64,000 bases of DNA from JACPHD01 sp964431805. GTDB lineage: Bacteria; Patescibacteriota; Patescibacteriia; Patescibacteriales; GWC2-42-12. The notes under the pieces were generated by a model. The model made no database searches and was not told where the DNA came from. It saw only the letters and a list, made by a program, of their open reading frames with translations. Below, in pieces: positions 17,945 through 25,678 of this stretch. Each line of letters starts with the position of its first letter. Positions within the stretch are counted from its first letter, which is position 1. The stretch spans positions 15,477 to 79,476 of the forward strand of contig CAYSKV010000004.1 in NCBI GenBank assembly GCA_964431805.1, read 5' to 3'. A program made the translations under genes and the position numbers.

Positions 17945-19266
17945 TTATTATAGCTAGTTGTCCATGGATCCCATCTTCTTGCAGTATACAAATTACAAGC
18001 AAGCTTTATATTGTTCGCTGGCGTTAATAAATAATTTGAGCAAGTAGCGTAAAGACTAGAATCTTTTTTGTAGCAATTTCTTGCTTTGCATATAGTTGTT
18101 CCTGGCCAATATTCAAGACAACATCCTATCGATGAATTACTATTTAAGCATGTTCTACCACTAGCATATGGATTACTTGCTGGTGTATTACCTGCGACAG
18201 CGATGCCGCCAGTGCCACCAGCTCCGCCGCACTCATTTGCACCCCCATGAGAATCAATCATGTTTATTTGCCACATACCCATTGAAAAAGCACTACCATC
18301 AGCGCATAAGTCAGTAGTGCTTGGTATGGATCTACCTTGGCTTTCCCTTTGACAGACGCAAGATGCTGTTGCTGCGTCTGCTGCCATACAGGTGCCGTTA
18401 AAATTTGCTTCTACACAGTTTCCTGTACCAGTAGCAATTTTTGAGCAGCAACAATGATAGACAACGTTGCCTGAGTCAGCGGTAGTTTGTGTTCCGCATT
18501 TACTTGTTTCAGTAGATATTATTTTATTTGTGTCGCCTCCGCATATAGTATCGCCTACGCCGCCCTCAGTGCCAATAGTATCTGGGATCCAAGTGCATGC
18601 GCCAGAAATAGCCGTTTCTATTTTTTTTACTTGAGTAATTTGCAGTGGGTTAAAAACAGTTAAGGCTGGGTTTATTTGATATAGAATTAAGTAAGAACAT
18701 AAAGCAATAACCAAGCCGGTTAGAGAGGCGCCAACCCAGGATTTAGCTTCACCAATCATGGTTGCGCTACCGCCGGCCACAATCCACATTACGCCGCCGA
18801 TCATTAAAACCACGGCTGCTAAAATACCAACGATGCCGATTGCATATTGATATATTCCGGCAACATATTCGCCGATCCAATTTACAGAACAGACATTTTC
18901 ACCTTTATCATTAGTTTTACAAGTACTAGGAGAAAAAGTTAAATTAGGGATTGGTATTTGCAGTTTAGGCATGGTAGTATTTAGACCAGTAGCTTTAGGT
19001 GTTGTGGTTGGAGCTGCAGTGCAAGTTGTCGACGTATCACAGCAACATTCACAATTACTTGCGCTAGTACACATAACAGGTTTTTGGGGGTTACCAGGGC
19101 AATTGTCAAAACTACATGAAATTTGTCCATAATTACTACAATGTTTATCGCCCTGTATTACAGAATAATTGCAAGCCGCTTGAGCTATAGTTGGAAAATA
19201 AAAAAGACTAAATATTAAAAATAATAATGGTAAATAGAATATAATTTTTGTTTTTTTGGATTTCAT
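17935..19266 (-). CDS. VirB2-like two-TM pilin module fused to a lysozyme/transglycosylase-like domain
   Basis: 443 residues. A signal peptide (cleavage likely after AQA, residue 30) is followed by a cysteine-rich segment (32-82). Two membrane helices follow (about 141-165 and 178-200) with the WIVAGG...GEAKSWVGASLTG connector typical of TrbC/VirB2-like T4SS pilins in CPR genomes. The C-terminal part (about 285-443) resembles a c-type/SLT-like lysozyme: QRESQGRS with candidate catalytic Glu308, SMGMWQIN (328-335), and LLTPANNIKLACNLY...WDPW. I infer that it may open peptidoglycan where the pilus-like structure crosses the wall, joining VirB1- and VirB2-type roles in one chain. Its neighbour at 19277-20170 is a paralogue over the N-terminal half. 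Confidence 0.75.
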   Translation of the reverse strand: MKSKKTKIIFYLPLLFLIFSLFYFPTIAQAACNYSVIQGDKHCSNYGQISCSFDNCPGNPQKPVMCTSASNCECCCDTSTTCTAAPTTTPKATGLNTTMPKLQIPIPNLTFSPSTCKTNDKGENVCSVNWIGEYVAGIYQYAIGIVGILAAVVLMIGGVMWIVAGGSATMIGEAKSWVGASLTGLVIALCSYLILYQINPALTVFNPLQITQVKKIETAISGACTWIPDTIGTEGGVGDTICGGDTNKIISTETSKCGTQTTADSGNVVYHCCCSKIATGTGNCVEANFNGTCMAADAATASCVCQRESQGRSIPSTTDLCADGSAFSMGMWQINMIDSHGGANECGGAGGTGGIAVAGNTPASNPYASGRTCLNSNSSIGCCLEYWPGTTICKARNCYKKDSSLYATCSNYLLTPANNIKLACNLYTARRWDPWTTSYNKCK

Positions 19267-19276
19267 AACTTAATTT

Positions 19277-20170
19277 TTAAAAAGATGCACCTCCACTTGC
19301 TTTATAACAAGAATATAGCGTTGATGAACATGGTCTTCCTCCAGAAATTAATGCAGGTTTAGGATTAAGAGTTTGAAGAGTTGTCGCAGAATAGCATTGA
19401 CCTGAACCATCACCGCACCATTCATTCTCATTAGCTTTTCCAAAGCAATTTCCAACGCCATCACACCATCCTGATCCACTATTACAACTGTCTCCAATTT
19501 TTGATCCCGCTGTACAAACACCAATAGAACCTATTGCTGTAATATCCGTTGTGACCGTTTGTACTGTTGTAGTTTTAAAATTCACTAACGCCGGGTTTAC
19601 TGTAGCTAAAATAAAGTAAGAGCATAAAGCTAAAAGTAAACCGGTTAAAGAGGCGCCAATCCAAGATTTGGCTTCGCCGATAGCTGTAGCATTACCGCCA
19701 GCCACAATCCACATTACGCCGCCGATCATTAAAACTACGGCTGCTAAAATACCGACGATGCCGATAGCGTATTTATAAATTGCTCTAATGTATTGACCTA
19801 TCATGGTGGTTGAGCCGTCTGGAGTATATGCTTTTCCTTTCTGGAAATCAGTACCTATCCCGACTTGGGGAGTAAAAGAAGCTTTTTTCCCGTCAGTAGA
19901 TGCTGCGGCCGTAGGTGCAGCAGTAGGAGTGGTTACGTTTTCACAACAACATTCACAGTTACTTGTATCAGTACACATTGTAGGCTTAGTTTGGCTAGCG
20001 CAACTAGAAAAATCACTTAAAGTTTGTCCATAGTCACTACAGTGTTTGCTAGCTTGTATTACAGAATAATTACAAGCCGCTTGTGTTATAATAGGGAAAT
20101 AAAAAATATTAATTATAAATAACAATATTAAGGGTAAATATAGTATAATTTTTATTTTTTTTGGATTCAT
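19277..20170 (-). CDS. VirB2-like two-TM pilin-module protein with cysteine-rich tail
   Basis: 297 residues, paralogous to the downstream gene over signal peptide, cysteine-rich segment (ACNYSVIQ, SNCECCCEN) and the two membrane helices (about 135-158 and 170-190, with GGVMWIVAGGNATAIGEAKSWIGASLTG). In place of the lysozyme-like domain it ends in a short tail with about eight cysteines (GVCTAGSKIGDSCNSG...WCDG...CFGK). Encoded 12 bp after porA and 10 bp before its paralogue, all minus strand. Pilin or channel-forming role is inferred from T4SS pilin resemblance. Confidence 0.72.
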   Translation of the reverse strand: MNPKKIKIILYLPLILLFIINIFYFPIITQAACNYSVIQASKHCSDYGQTLSDFSSCASQTKPTMCTDTSNCECCCENVTTPTAAPTAAASTDGKKASFTPQVGIGTDFQKGKAYTPDGSTTMIGQYIRAIYKYAIGIVGILAAVVLMIGGVMWIVAGGNATAIGEAKSWIGASLTGLLLALCSYFILATVNPALVNFKTTTVQTVTTDITAIGSIGVCTAGSKIGDSCNSGSGWCDGVGNCFGKANENEWCGDGSGQCYSATTLQTLNPKPALISGGRPCSSTLYSCYKASGGASF

Positions 20171-20182
20171 ATTATTATATTA

Positions 20183-21352
20183 TTATTTTCCAATAAATTG
20201 AGCTTTGTCGGATTTTTTATTGGCTTGTTTAATTATTTTTTTAATAATTTCTTTAGTAATATCGCGTCCACCTAAACCAACAACAAAACTAGCAATGTTG
20301 GCGTTAGTTTTTCCCTGGGCGAAAGCTTTAATTTCTGAAGCTAATATGCCCGTAGCTCCTAGCGAAATAGATTTATCTATAATCGCGATATTTTTAGCCG
20401 GTTTAATTATTTTTAAAATTTCATCAGTTGGAAATGGTCTAAAACATTTAATTTTTAAAATGCCAATTTTATTTGATTTACCAATGGTTTCTTTAATAGT
20501 GCCGATAACCGAACCCATGGCCACAACTATAGTATTAGGCTTTTTCGGACCAGAATATTCTATTAAACCATTATTTATAGATTTTTGATTTTTTAAATCA
20601 GGAAAAGTTTTGTTAAATTTTTTATATTCTTGGTCTATAGTTTTTAAACTGGCGGTTAAATCTTCATGCAATTCCTGCCTGATTTCCATATAATAGGCTG
20701 GCGTGGCTAAGGCGCCTAAAGTCGTCGGATTAGCTGGGTCTAGGAATTGCCCTGATGCAGGTTTATAATTAGGTAAATATTTTTTTATTTGTTGCTCAGT
20801 TGGGATAATGACCGGTTCATAAGTATGGGTCATAACAAAGCCGTCAACATTTATCATAACAGGCAATTTTAACTGCTCGGCGATTTTAAAAGCCATAATA
20901 TGCTGATTAACCGCTTCTTGATGATTTTCTGCGAACAGTAAAATCCAACCGGCATCTCTAACCGCCATTACATCTTGCTGATCATTCCAAATATTAATCG
21001 GCGCGCTTACCGCTCGATTAGCGCAAGTCATAACTATTGGTAATCTCATGCCAGCGATATTATAAATTACTTCGGCCATAAGAAGTAAGCCCTGTGAACT
21101 TGTAGCGCTATAAGCTCGTACGCCGGTAGCGCTAGCGCCTAAAACTATGGAAGCGGCTGCAAATTCTGATTCAGCGCGCACATATTCATAATCGGCTTGG
21201 CCGTCAGCTTTAAATTTGGCAAGATCTTCAACAATATGAGTTTGGGGAGTAATTGGGTAAGCGGAAACGACGGCTGGACGGATATTTTTAACGGTTAAAG
21301 CAATTGCGCGAGAACCTTCTAAAATTTGTTGTTTATTATTTTTATTTGTCAT
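20183..21352 (-). CDS. porA: Pyruvate:ferredoxin oxidoreductase, alpha subunit
   Basis: Substrate/ThDP pyrimidine-binding subunit. 389 residues starting with the conserved GSRAIALTVKNIRPAVVSAYPITPQTHIVE, then ESEFAAASIVLGASATGVRAYSATSSQGL, domain II and the C-terminal domain with IKCFRPFPTDEI. Starts 1 bp after the porD stop, so translation is probably coupled. Its beta partner lies 3.1 kb further along the same run, behind five inserted genes. Confidence 0.93.
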   Translation of the reverse strand: MTNKNNKQQILEGSRAIALTVKNIRPAVVSAYPITPQTHIVEDLAKFKADGQADYEYVRAESEFAAASIVLGASATGVRAYSATSSQGLLLMAEVIYNIAGMRLPIVMTCANRAVSAPINIWNDQQDVMAVRDAGWILLFAENHQEAVNQHIMAFKIAEQLKLPVMINVDGFVMTHTYEPVIIPTEQQIKKYLPNYKPASGQFLDPANPTTLGALATPAYYMEIRQELHEDLTASLKTIDQEYKKFNKTFPDLKNQKSINNGLIEYSGPKKPNTIVVAMGSVIGTIKETIGKSNKIGILKIKCFRPFPTDEILKIIKPAKNIAIIDKSISLGATGILASEIKAFAQGKTNANIASFVVGLGGRDITKEIIKKIIKQANKKSDKAQFIGK

Positions 21353-21353
21353 A

Positions 21354-21644
21354 TTATTTTTCTTGTCTTTCCATTTTTATGGCTTTAAATGGGCACTCAA
21401 CTGCGCATAAGCCACAACCCTTACAATACAATAAATCACATTCAAAATATTTTTTACCGCTAGCGTTAGTTTTTTCGGTTTGATTAATTATGCCTTCAGG
21501 ACAAATTCGTTGGCAAATGCCGCAAGCCGTGCATGCGTCATGTAAAAAATTTGGCCGGTTAGTGCGCCAGGCGCCGGTTTTATTTATTAATGTTGTGTTT
21601 GGTGAAACTGAAATATTATTTTTTACCCCGTTAGATAGTCTCAT
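21354..21644 (-). CDS. porD: Pyruvate:ferredoxin oxidoreductase, delta (ferredoxin-like) subunit
   Basis: 96-residue bacterial-type 2x[4Fe-4S] ferredoxin subunit that carries electrons from the ThDP site. The two cluster motifs are CTACGICQRICPEG and CKGCGLCAVECPFKA, with an added cysteine just before the second (CDLLYC). The N-terminal 35 residues precede the first cluster as in Por delta subunits. The first codons lie within the stem of a strong inverted repeat that surrounds the start codon (see regulatory entry). Confidence 0.93.
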   Translation of the reverse strand: MRLSNGVKNNISVSPNTTLINKTGAWRTNRPNFLHDACTACGICQRICPEGIINQTEKTNASGKKYFECDLLYCKGCGLCAVECPFKAIKMERQEK

Positions 21645-21685
21645 GTTTTTTAGTTATACCCCGTAAAATAATTATCTAACGGGGT
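21625..21685 (-). promoter_or_regulatory. Alternative hairpins around the porD start
   Basis: A perfect 13-bp inverted repeat (21625-21637 with 21673-21685) places the porD start codon (21642-21644) in its loop. A third block at 21658-21664 repeats the ACCCCGT half and could instead pair with 21679-21685. Two exclusive mRNA folds are thus possible between porG and porD. Confidence 0.5.
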
Positions 21686-22224
21686 GAATATTTGTATGCC
21701 TGTTCAATTGCTTTTATATTTTTTTCTATTAAATCATTATGGCCGGCAAATTTTTCTTCAATGGCTTGTTTTAAAGCAGCTAAACTTATTAAGCCAGTTG
21801 CTTTAGCAAAAGCGCCCAAAATAACCGTATTAACAATATTTTTACCGATTATTTCTAAGGCGATTTTAGTGGCGTCAATCGTATAAATATTGGCTTGTGG
21901 CAGATTAATTTTTAAATCACGCTTAGCTTTAGACGTGTTAATAATGGCGATAGTTTTTTTGTCCGCGCCTTTAGTCATGTCAAAATTATCAAGCAGACTA
22001 GCGTCTTGAATAATTAAAATGTTTGGTTGATAAATTTGTTCTCTGGTTATTATTGGTTTATCGTCTATGCGGGCATAAGCTTCTACTGGAGCGCCGGTTC
22101 TTTCTACGCCGAAAGAGGGGAAAGCTTGCGCTTGCTCGCCGTTTTTAAAAGCGGCGATGGCGATTAGTTCAGCAGCCGTTACTACGCCTTGGCCGCCGCG
22201 GCCATGAATTCTAATTTGTATCAT
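21676..22224 (-). CDS. porG: Pyruvate:ferredoxin oxidoreductase, gamma subunit
   Basis: 182 residues with the gamma-subunit start IRIHGRGGQGVVTAAELIAIAAFKNG, followed by AQAFPSFGVERTGAPVEAYARIDD. This domain closes over the CoA-binding site in the four-subunit enzyme. Second gene of the minus-strand run, 8 bp after the DsbA-like gene. Full length for the family. Confidence 0.93.
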   Translation of the reverse strand: MIQIRIHGRGGQGVVTAAELIAIAAFKNGEQAQAFPSFGVERTGAPVEAYARIDDKPIITREQIYQPNILIIQDASLLDNFDMTKGADKKTIAIINTSKAKRDLKINLPQANIYTIDATKIALEIIGKNIVNTVILGAFAKATGLISLAALKQAIEEKFAGHNDLIEKNIKAIEQAYKYSPR

Positions 22225-22232
22225 AAATAAAA

Positions 22233-22901
22233 TTATTTTTTAAGTTCCTCTATGATTTTAATAAAAGTGCCAAGCGGTATATTACCTTCAATTTTATAGC
22301 CGTTAATAAAATAAGTTGGCGTGCCGCTAATTCCGAATTCTTGTCCGTCTGTTAAATCTTTTTTTATTTGTGTTAGATATTTTTGTTGGTTTAGACAATC
22401 ATTAAATCTTGTTGTGTCGGCGCCTATTTGGTTAGCCAGAGCTGAAAGTTGATTGACCGAACTTATGCCTTGATTTTGAAATAATTTATCGTGCATGGGC
22501 CAAAATAAACCTTGTTCGCCCGCGCACCTACCGCCTAAGGCCAATAACGCAGAATAATCAGCGACTATCGGGTAGTCACGCCAAATATATTTTATATCGT
22601 TTTTATATTTTAAACTAATTTCTCTAATAGTTGGAAAGGCTTGTTCGCAGTTCGTGCAAGCAAAATCTCCAAATTCAACAATAGTTATTGGTGCTTTAGT
22701 TGAGCCTAGCCAATAATGATCGTCATCTGCCGCATTATATTGTTGTCCGCTTAATTTAACGCCAGAGCTTTTTTGGGCAGTTTTAACGCTTTCATAAATA
22801 TAAAAACCAATTGCTACTAAAAAAATTAAGGCTATAGTTAAAAAAATAATAACTAATATGCCCCACCAGGCTTTAAACCAAGGTTTATCGGTGTATTCCA
22901 T
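22233..22901 (-). CDS. Membrane-anchored DsbA-like thiol:disulfide oxidoreductase
   Basis: 222 residues: N-terminal membrane anchor (about 12-36), then a DsbA/DSBA-like thioredoxin fold with redox motif CTNC at 82-85 (after VEFGDFA), a helical insertion, and the cis-proline loop SGTPTYFING. It would form or isomerise disulfides outside the membrane. It heads the por/pilin run, whose pilin-like products, like the large surface proteins at 50.6-57.9 kb, are rich in cysteine and are plausible clients. No VKOR or DsbB partner is in the window. Confidence 0.88.
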   Translation of the reverse strand: MEYTDKPWFKAWWGILVIIFLTIALIFLVAIGFYIYESVKTAQKSSGVKLSGQQYNAADDDHYWLGSTKAPITIVEFGDFACTNCEQAFPTIREISLKYKNDIKYIWRDYPIVADYSALLALGGRCAGEQGLFWPMHDKLFQNQGISSVNQLSALANQIGADTTRFNDCLNQQKYLTQIKKDLTDGQEFGISGTPTYFINGYKIEGNIPLGTFIKIIEELKK

Positions 22902-22941
22902 TGATATTTTTACTTAACTGTTTTATTATAAAGTTATAAAT

Positions 22942-22969
22942 ATTATAACATTTATTTATGAATAAACAA
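22942..22969 (-). promoter_or_regulatory. Promoter of the dsbA-por-pilin run (minus strand)
   Basis: On the minus strand: TATAAT (22947-22942) with extended -10 TGT, and a weak TTGTTT -35 (22969-22964). It overlaps the start of the small plus-strand gene at 22958. Confidence 0.5.
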
Positions 22970-23095
22970 AATTTATATAAGTTAGAACAAGAATTAGAAA
23001 AACGGCAAAAAATCAAGGAAAAACGGAAAAGAAAGCTCATGGTAGTAAGCGGCGGCTCGGTTAAGAAGCTACAAAGGATTATTATTGCAAAATAA
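22958..23095 (+). CDS. Small basic protein, 45 residues
   Basis: A short open frame in the 295-bp gap between divergent genes. It encodes a charged helix (LEQELEKRQKIKEKRKRK) followed by LMVVSGGSVKKLQRIII. Small Lys/Arg-rich proteins with a similar VSG.SVKKL tail are something I recall from CPR genomes, but this was not searched. The regular K/E heptad-like pattern and a proper start and stop support a real gene; there is no SD. Function unknown; RNA or ribosome binding is conceivable for such a basic peptide. Confidence 0.5.
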   Translation: MNKQNLYKLEQELEKRQKIKEKRKRKLMVVSGGSVKKLQRIIIAK

Positions 23096-23112
23096 TTTGA
23101 CTGATGTATAAT
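23085..23112 (+). promoter_or_regulatory. Promoter of the arginine decarboxylase gene
   Basis: TTGCAA (23085-23090), 16-nt spacer, TATAAT (23107-23112). It overlaps the end of the 45-residue gene. A small hairpin GCTGC-TTTG-GCGGC follows in the leader. Confidence 0.6.
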
Positions 23113-23196
23113 TAAACCACGCTGCTTTGGCGGCTCTTAATTTTTAATAATAAGAAATTTCAAAGGCTTAAAACCAGAAAAATTTTCAGAAGCCAT

Positions 23197-24567
23197 ATGA
23201 CAAAATATAAAAAGTTTTCTAATTTTTGGAAATTAGGCGAAGAGCAGTTTAATACTGAATCTTTTGGTATTTCTAATGACGGTGAATTAGTAGTGCGAGA
23301 AGGGAATTATCAATACAATATTTTTGATTTGGTAAAAAAATTTGGCGCGCCGTTAGAAATTGCTTTTCCCTTTATCGTAGAAAAGCGTTATTTAGAATTG
23401 GTGCAGACTTTTAATTTTTATATTAAAAAACATAATTATAAAGGCAGATTTTTTTACCATTATCCAATGAAGGTTAATCAGAATAAGGAATTTGTTTTGC
23501 CATTGATTTCAGAAGGTGCGAATCTTGAAACCGCTTCATATAATGAATTATGGTTAGTCAGAAAACTTTGGGAGCAGGATCAATTTCATTCACGCATCCG
23601 CGTTATTTGTAATGGTCCAAAAACCGATAAATATTTAGCTTTAATCCAGGAATTAAAAGAAAAAGGTTTGTTTATTATTCCTATTATAGAAGATGTAACC
23701 GAATATGAAGCTTTAAGAAAATTCAAAGGCGATGTTGGCATTAGAATGAAAATGGAAATAAAAACTAAATCACATTGGAATAAAAAAAATGACCGCTATG
23801 GCTTGTCGCCGGAAGAAATTTTTGATTTGGGTCGAGTGCGCAATTTGAAAATTTTACATTATCATATGGGTTCGCAAAGCATGAGTCAAGACGGTATTAT
23901 CGAAGCTGTAAAAACTGCGGCAAAAGTTTATGCTAAGTTGAAAAAGAATAATCCTACACTTGATACTTTAAATATTGGCGGTGGCATGGCCATTCCATAT
24001 GAAAAAAGGAAACATTACAGCACGGCTAACGTAGTTAATAGAATAATTACCACTATTAAAAAAGTTTGCACAGATCAGGAAATTTCTCATCCAAATATTA
24101 TTGCTGAATGGGGTAGATATATTATGGCTCCAGCGCAAATAACCATTTTTAAAGTTTTATGTCAGAAGCCAATTGCTAAAGCCATGGCTAAAAAATGGTA
24201 TGTTATTGATGGTAGTTTTATGAATGATTTAATTGATACTTGGGCGATTCATCAAAAATGGCATATTGTTCCGGTTAATAATATGACGGCGGAAAAATTA
24301 TCTAGAGTTTGGTTAGCTGGCGCTTCTTGCGATTCAGATGATTGTTATACTGCAGGCGGCGGACAAATTCTTTTGCCGCGCCTAGAGGATGCTAATGGAG
24401 ATTATCAATATATAGCTTTATTTGATTCAGGAGCCTATCAAGACGCTTTAGCTTCGCACCATTGTCTTCTATCTTCACCGGCTAAAGTTATTGCTCAAAA
24501 CGGTATTTTAACCATAGCTAGACGTCGTGAATCAGCTGATGAAGTTGGCAAGTTATTTGGTTGGTAA
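23197..24567 (+). CDS. speA: Compact biosynthetic arginine decarboxylase (SpeA-like, PLP fold III)
   Basis: Predicted to decarboxylate arginine to agmatine for polyamine synthesis. The PLP lysine is in HYPMKVNQNKE (about residues 88-98), with the barrel motifs HYHMGSQ and LNIGGGMAI, and the C-terminal ASCDSDDC active-site segment characteristic of the arginine/ornithine/DAP decarboxylase superfamily. SpeA proteins are usually around 630-660 residues; at 456 this one lacks the helical insertions and is closer to a minimal fold. YPMKVNQ favours SpeA over LysA, but substrate remains inferred. No agmatinase or spermidine synthase gene is nearby. Confidence 0.8.
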   Translation: MTKYKKFSNFWKLGEEQFNTESFGISNDGELVVREGNYQYNIFDLVKKFGAPLEIAFPFIVEKRYLELVQTFNFYIKKHNYKGRFFYHYPMKVNQNKEFVLPLISEGANLETASYNELWLVRKLWEQDQFHSRIRVICNGPKTDKYLALIQELKEKGLFIIPIIEDVTEYEALRKFKGDVGIRMKMEIKTKSHWNKKNDRYGLSPEEIFDLGRVRNLKILHYHMGSQSMSQDGIIEAVKTAAKVYAKLKKNNPTLDTLNIGGGMAIPYEKRKHYSTANVVNRIITTIKKVCTDQEISHPNIIAEWGRYIMAPAQITIFKVLCQKPIAKAMAKKWYVIDGSFMNDLIDTWAIHQKWHIVPVNNMTAEKLSRVWLAGASCDSDDCYTAGGGQILLPRLEDANGDYQYIALFDSGAYQDALASHHCLLSSPAKVIAQNGILTIARRRESADEVGKLFGW

Positions 24568-24579
24568 AATTAGTTTTTC

Positions 24580-24606
24580 TGTCATTCCGGCCGCCGAGCC
24601 GGAATC
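24580..24606. repeat. Short palindrome TGTCATTCCGG...CCGGAAT
   Basis: ATTCCGG (24584-24590) / CCGGAAT (24599-24605) directly after TGTC. It looks like one end of the same broad class as the 3524-3660 element (TGTCATTGCGAG). No matching right end was found before the next repeat. Confidence 0.5.
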
Positions 24607-24693
24607 TAGAGTTCGGTGAAACAAGTTTGGTGTTATCTATTTTCTAAGTAGACAGTCTAATGAGTTTATTATACTTTTTATTAATATAATTAT

Positions 24694-24836
24694 TCGTGCC
24701 GCTCCGCTAGGGGTTACTTTCTTATAATTAAGAAAGTAACCAAAGAACTTTTGGGGTGCCTCAATGCGCTATCACTTTGATTAATTTTTTTATGCTCACA
24801 CCTTGGCGCTTATTCGTCACCCCAAACCCCGGGGTG
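24694..24836. repeat. Dispersed two-hairpin repeat, copy 2 (opposite orientation)
   Basis: Fills much of the 299-bp gap before xth. Perfect stem GGTTACTTTCTT (24712-24723) / AAGAAAGTAACC (24730-24741) and stem TTGGGGTG (24751-24758) / CACCCCAA (24818-24825). Read on the minus strand it aligns with 4826-4959, including the shared words GGGGTT, GCG.CAAGG and CCTAGCG.AGCG.CACG. Both stems differ in sequence from copy 1 but stay complementary. Confidence 0.7.
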
Positions 24837-24866
24837 ATTTTAAATATATAGTTTTATTTTTTGTAT

Positions 24867-25634
24867 ATGAAAATAATTTCTTGGAATGTAAATGGTATAC
24901 GAGCAGTAGTTAAAAAAGGCTTTACTAATTTTTTAAAAAAACAAAAGCCGGATATTTTGTGTTTGCAGGAAATTAAAATAAATGACGAGGCTAGAATGAA
25001 AGAGCAATTTGATTTTAGAGATTATCAAGAATATTGGCATCCGGCCGAGAAACCTGGTTATAGCGGTACAGCGGTGCTTGTTAAAAATAATTTACCTGTT
25101 GTAAGTATAAAAAATGGTATAGGAAATAAAAAATTTGATCGTGAGGGTAGGGTGCAAACTTTGGAATTTAAAAATTTTTATTTAATTAACGCTTATTTTC
25201 CTAATAGTAACCATGAGTTAACTCGGCTTGATTTTAAATTGGAGTTTAATAAAGCATTTCATAAATATGCAAATAAACTGGCGAAGAAAAAGCCGCTGAT
25301 TATGGGCGGTGATTTTAATGTGGCACACGAAGAAATTGATTTGGCGCGTCCAAAAGATAATATTGGCAATCCGGGATTTACCGATCAAGAACGGACTTGG
25401 ATGACAAAATTTTTAAATTCCGGCTACATTGACACCTATAGATATTTAAATAAAAATAAAGTTCAATATTCTTGGTGGGGCTACCGTTTTAACTCGCGCG
25501 CTAGAAACATCGGCTGGCGCATTGATTATTTTTGTGTCCCCGAGAAAATGAAGGAACAAATTAAAAATGCTTTTATTTTGGATAAAATAATGGGGTCTGA
25601 CCATTGTCCGATTGGTATCGAAATAAAATTTTAA
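24867..25634 (+). CDS. xth: Exodeoxyribonuclease III / AP endonuclease
   Basis: Base-excision-repair enzyme that cuts at abasic sites and trims 3' ends. 255 residues with the endonuclease/exonuclease/phosphatase fold: ISWNVNGIRA at the N-terminus, LCLQEIK with the metal-binding Glu, GGDFNVAHEEIDLARP, and the C-terminal GSDHCPIGIEI with the catalytic Asp-His. The frame extends 6 nt upstream to a TTG, but the ATG at 24867 matches the family N-terminus (MKIISWN). Single gene followed by leuS. Confidence 0.95.
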   Translation: MKIISWNVNGIRAVVKKGFTNFLKKQKPDILCLQEIKINDEARMKEQFDFRDYQEYWHPAEKPGYSGTAVLVKNNLPVVSIKNGIGNKKFDREGRVQTLEFKNFYLINAYFPNSNHELTRLDFKLEFNKAFHKYANKLAKKKPLIMGGDFNVAHEEIDLARPKDNIGNPGFTDQERTWMTKFLNSGYIDTYRYLNKNKVQYSWWGYRFNSRARNIGWRIDYFCVPEKMKEQIKNAFILDKIMGSDHCPIGIEIKF

Positions 25635-25678
25635 TTTAGCTTGCCTTTTAGCCAATTTTAGTATAAAATTAGTGTATT

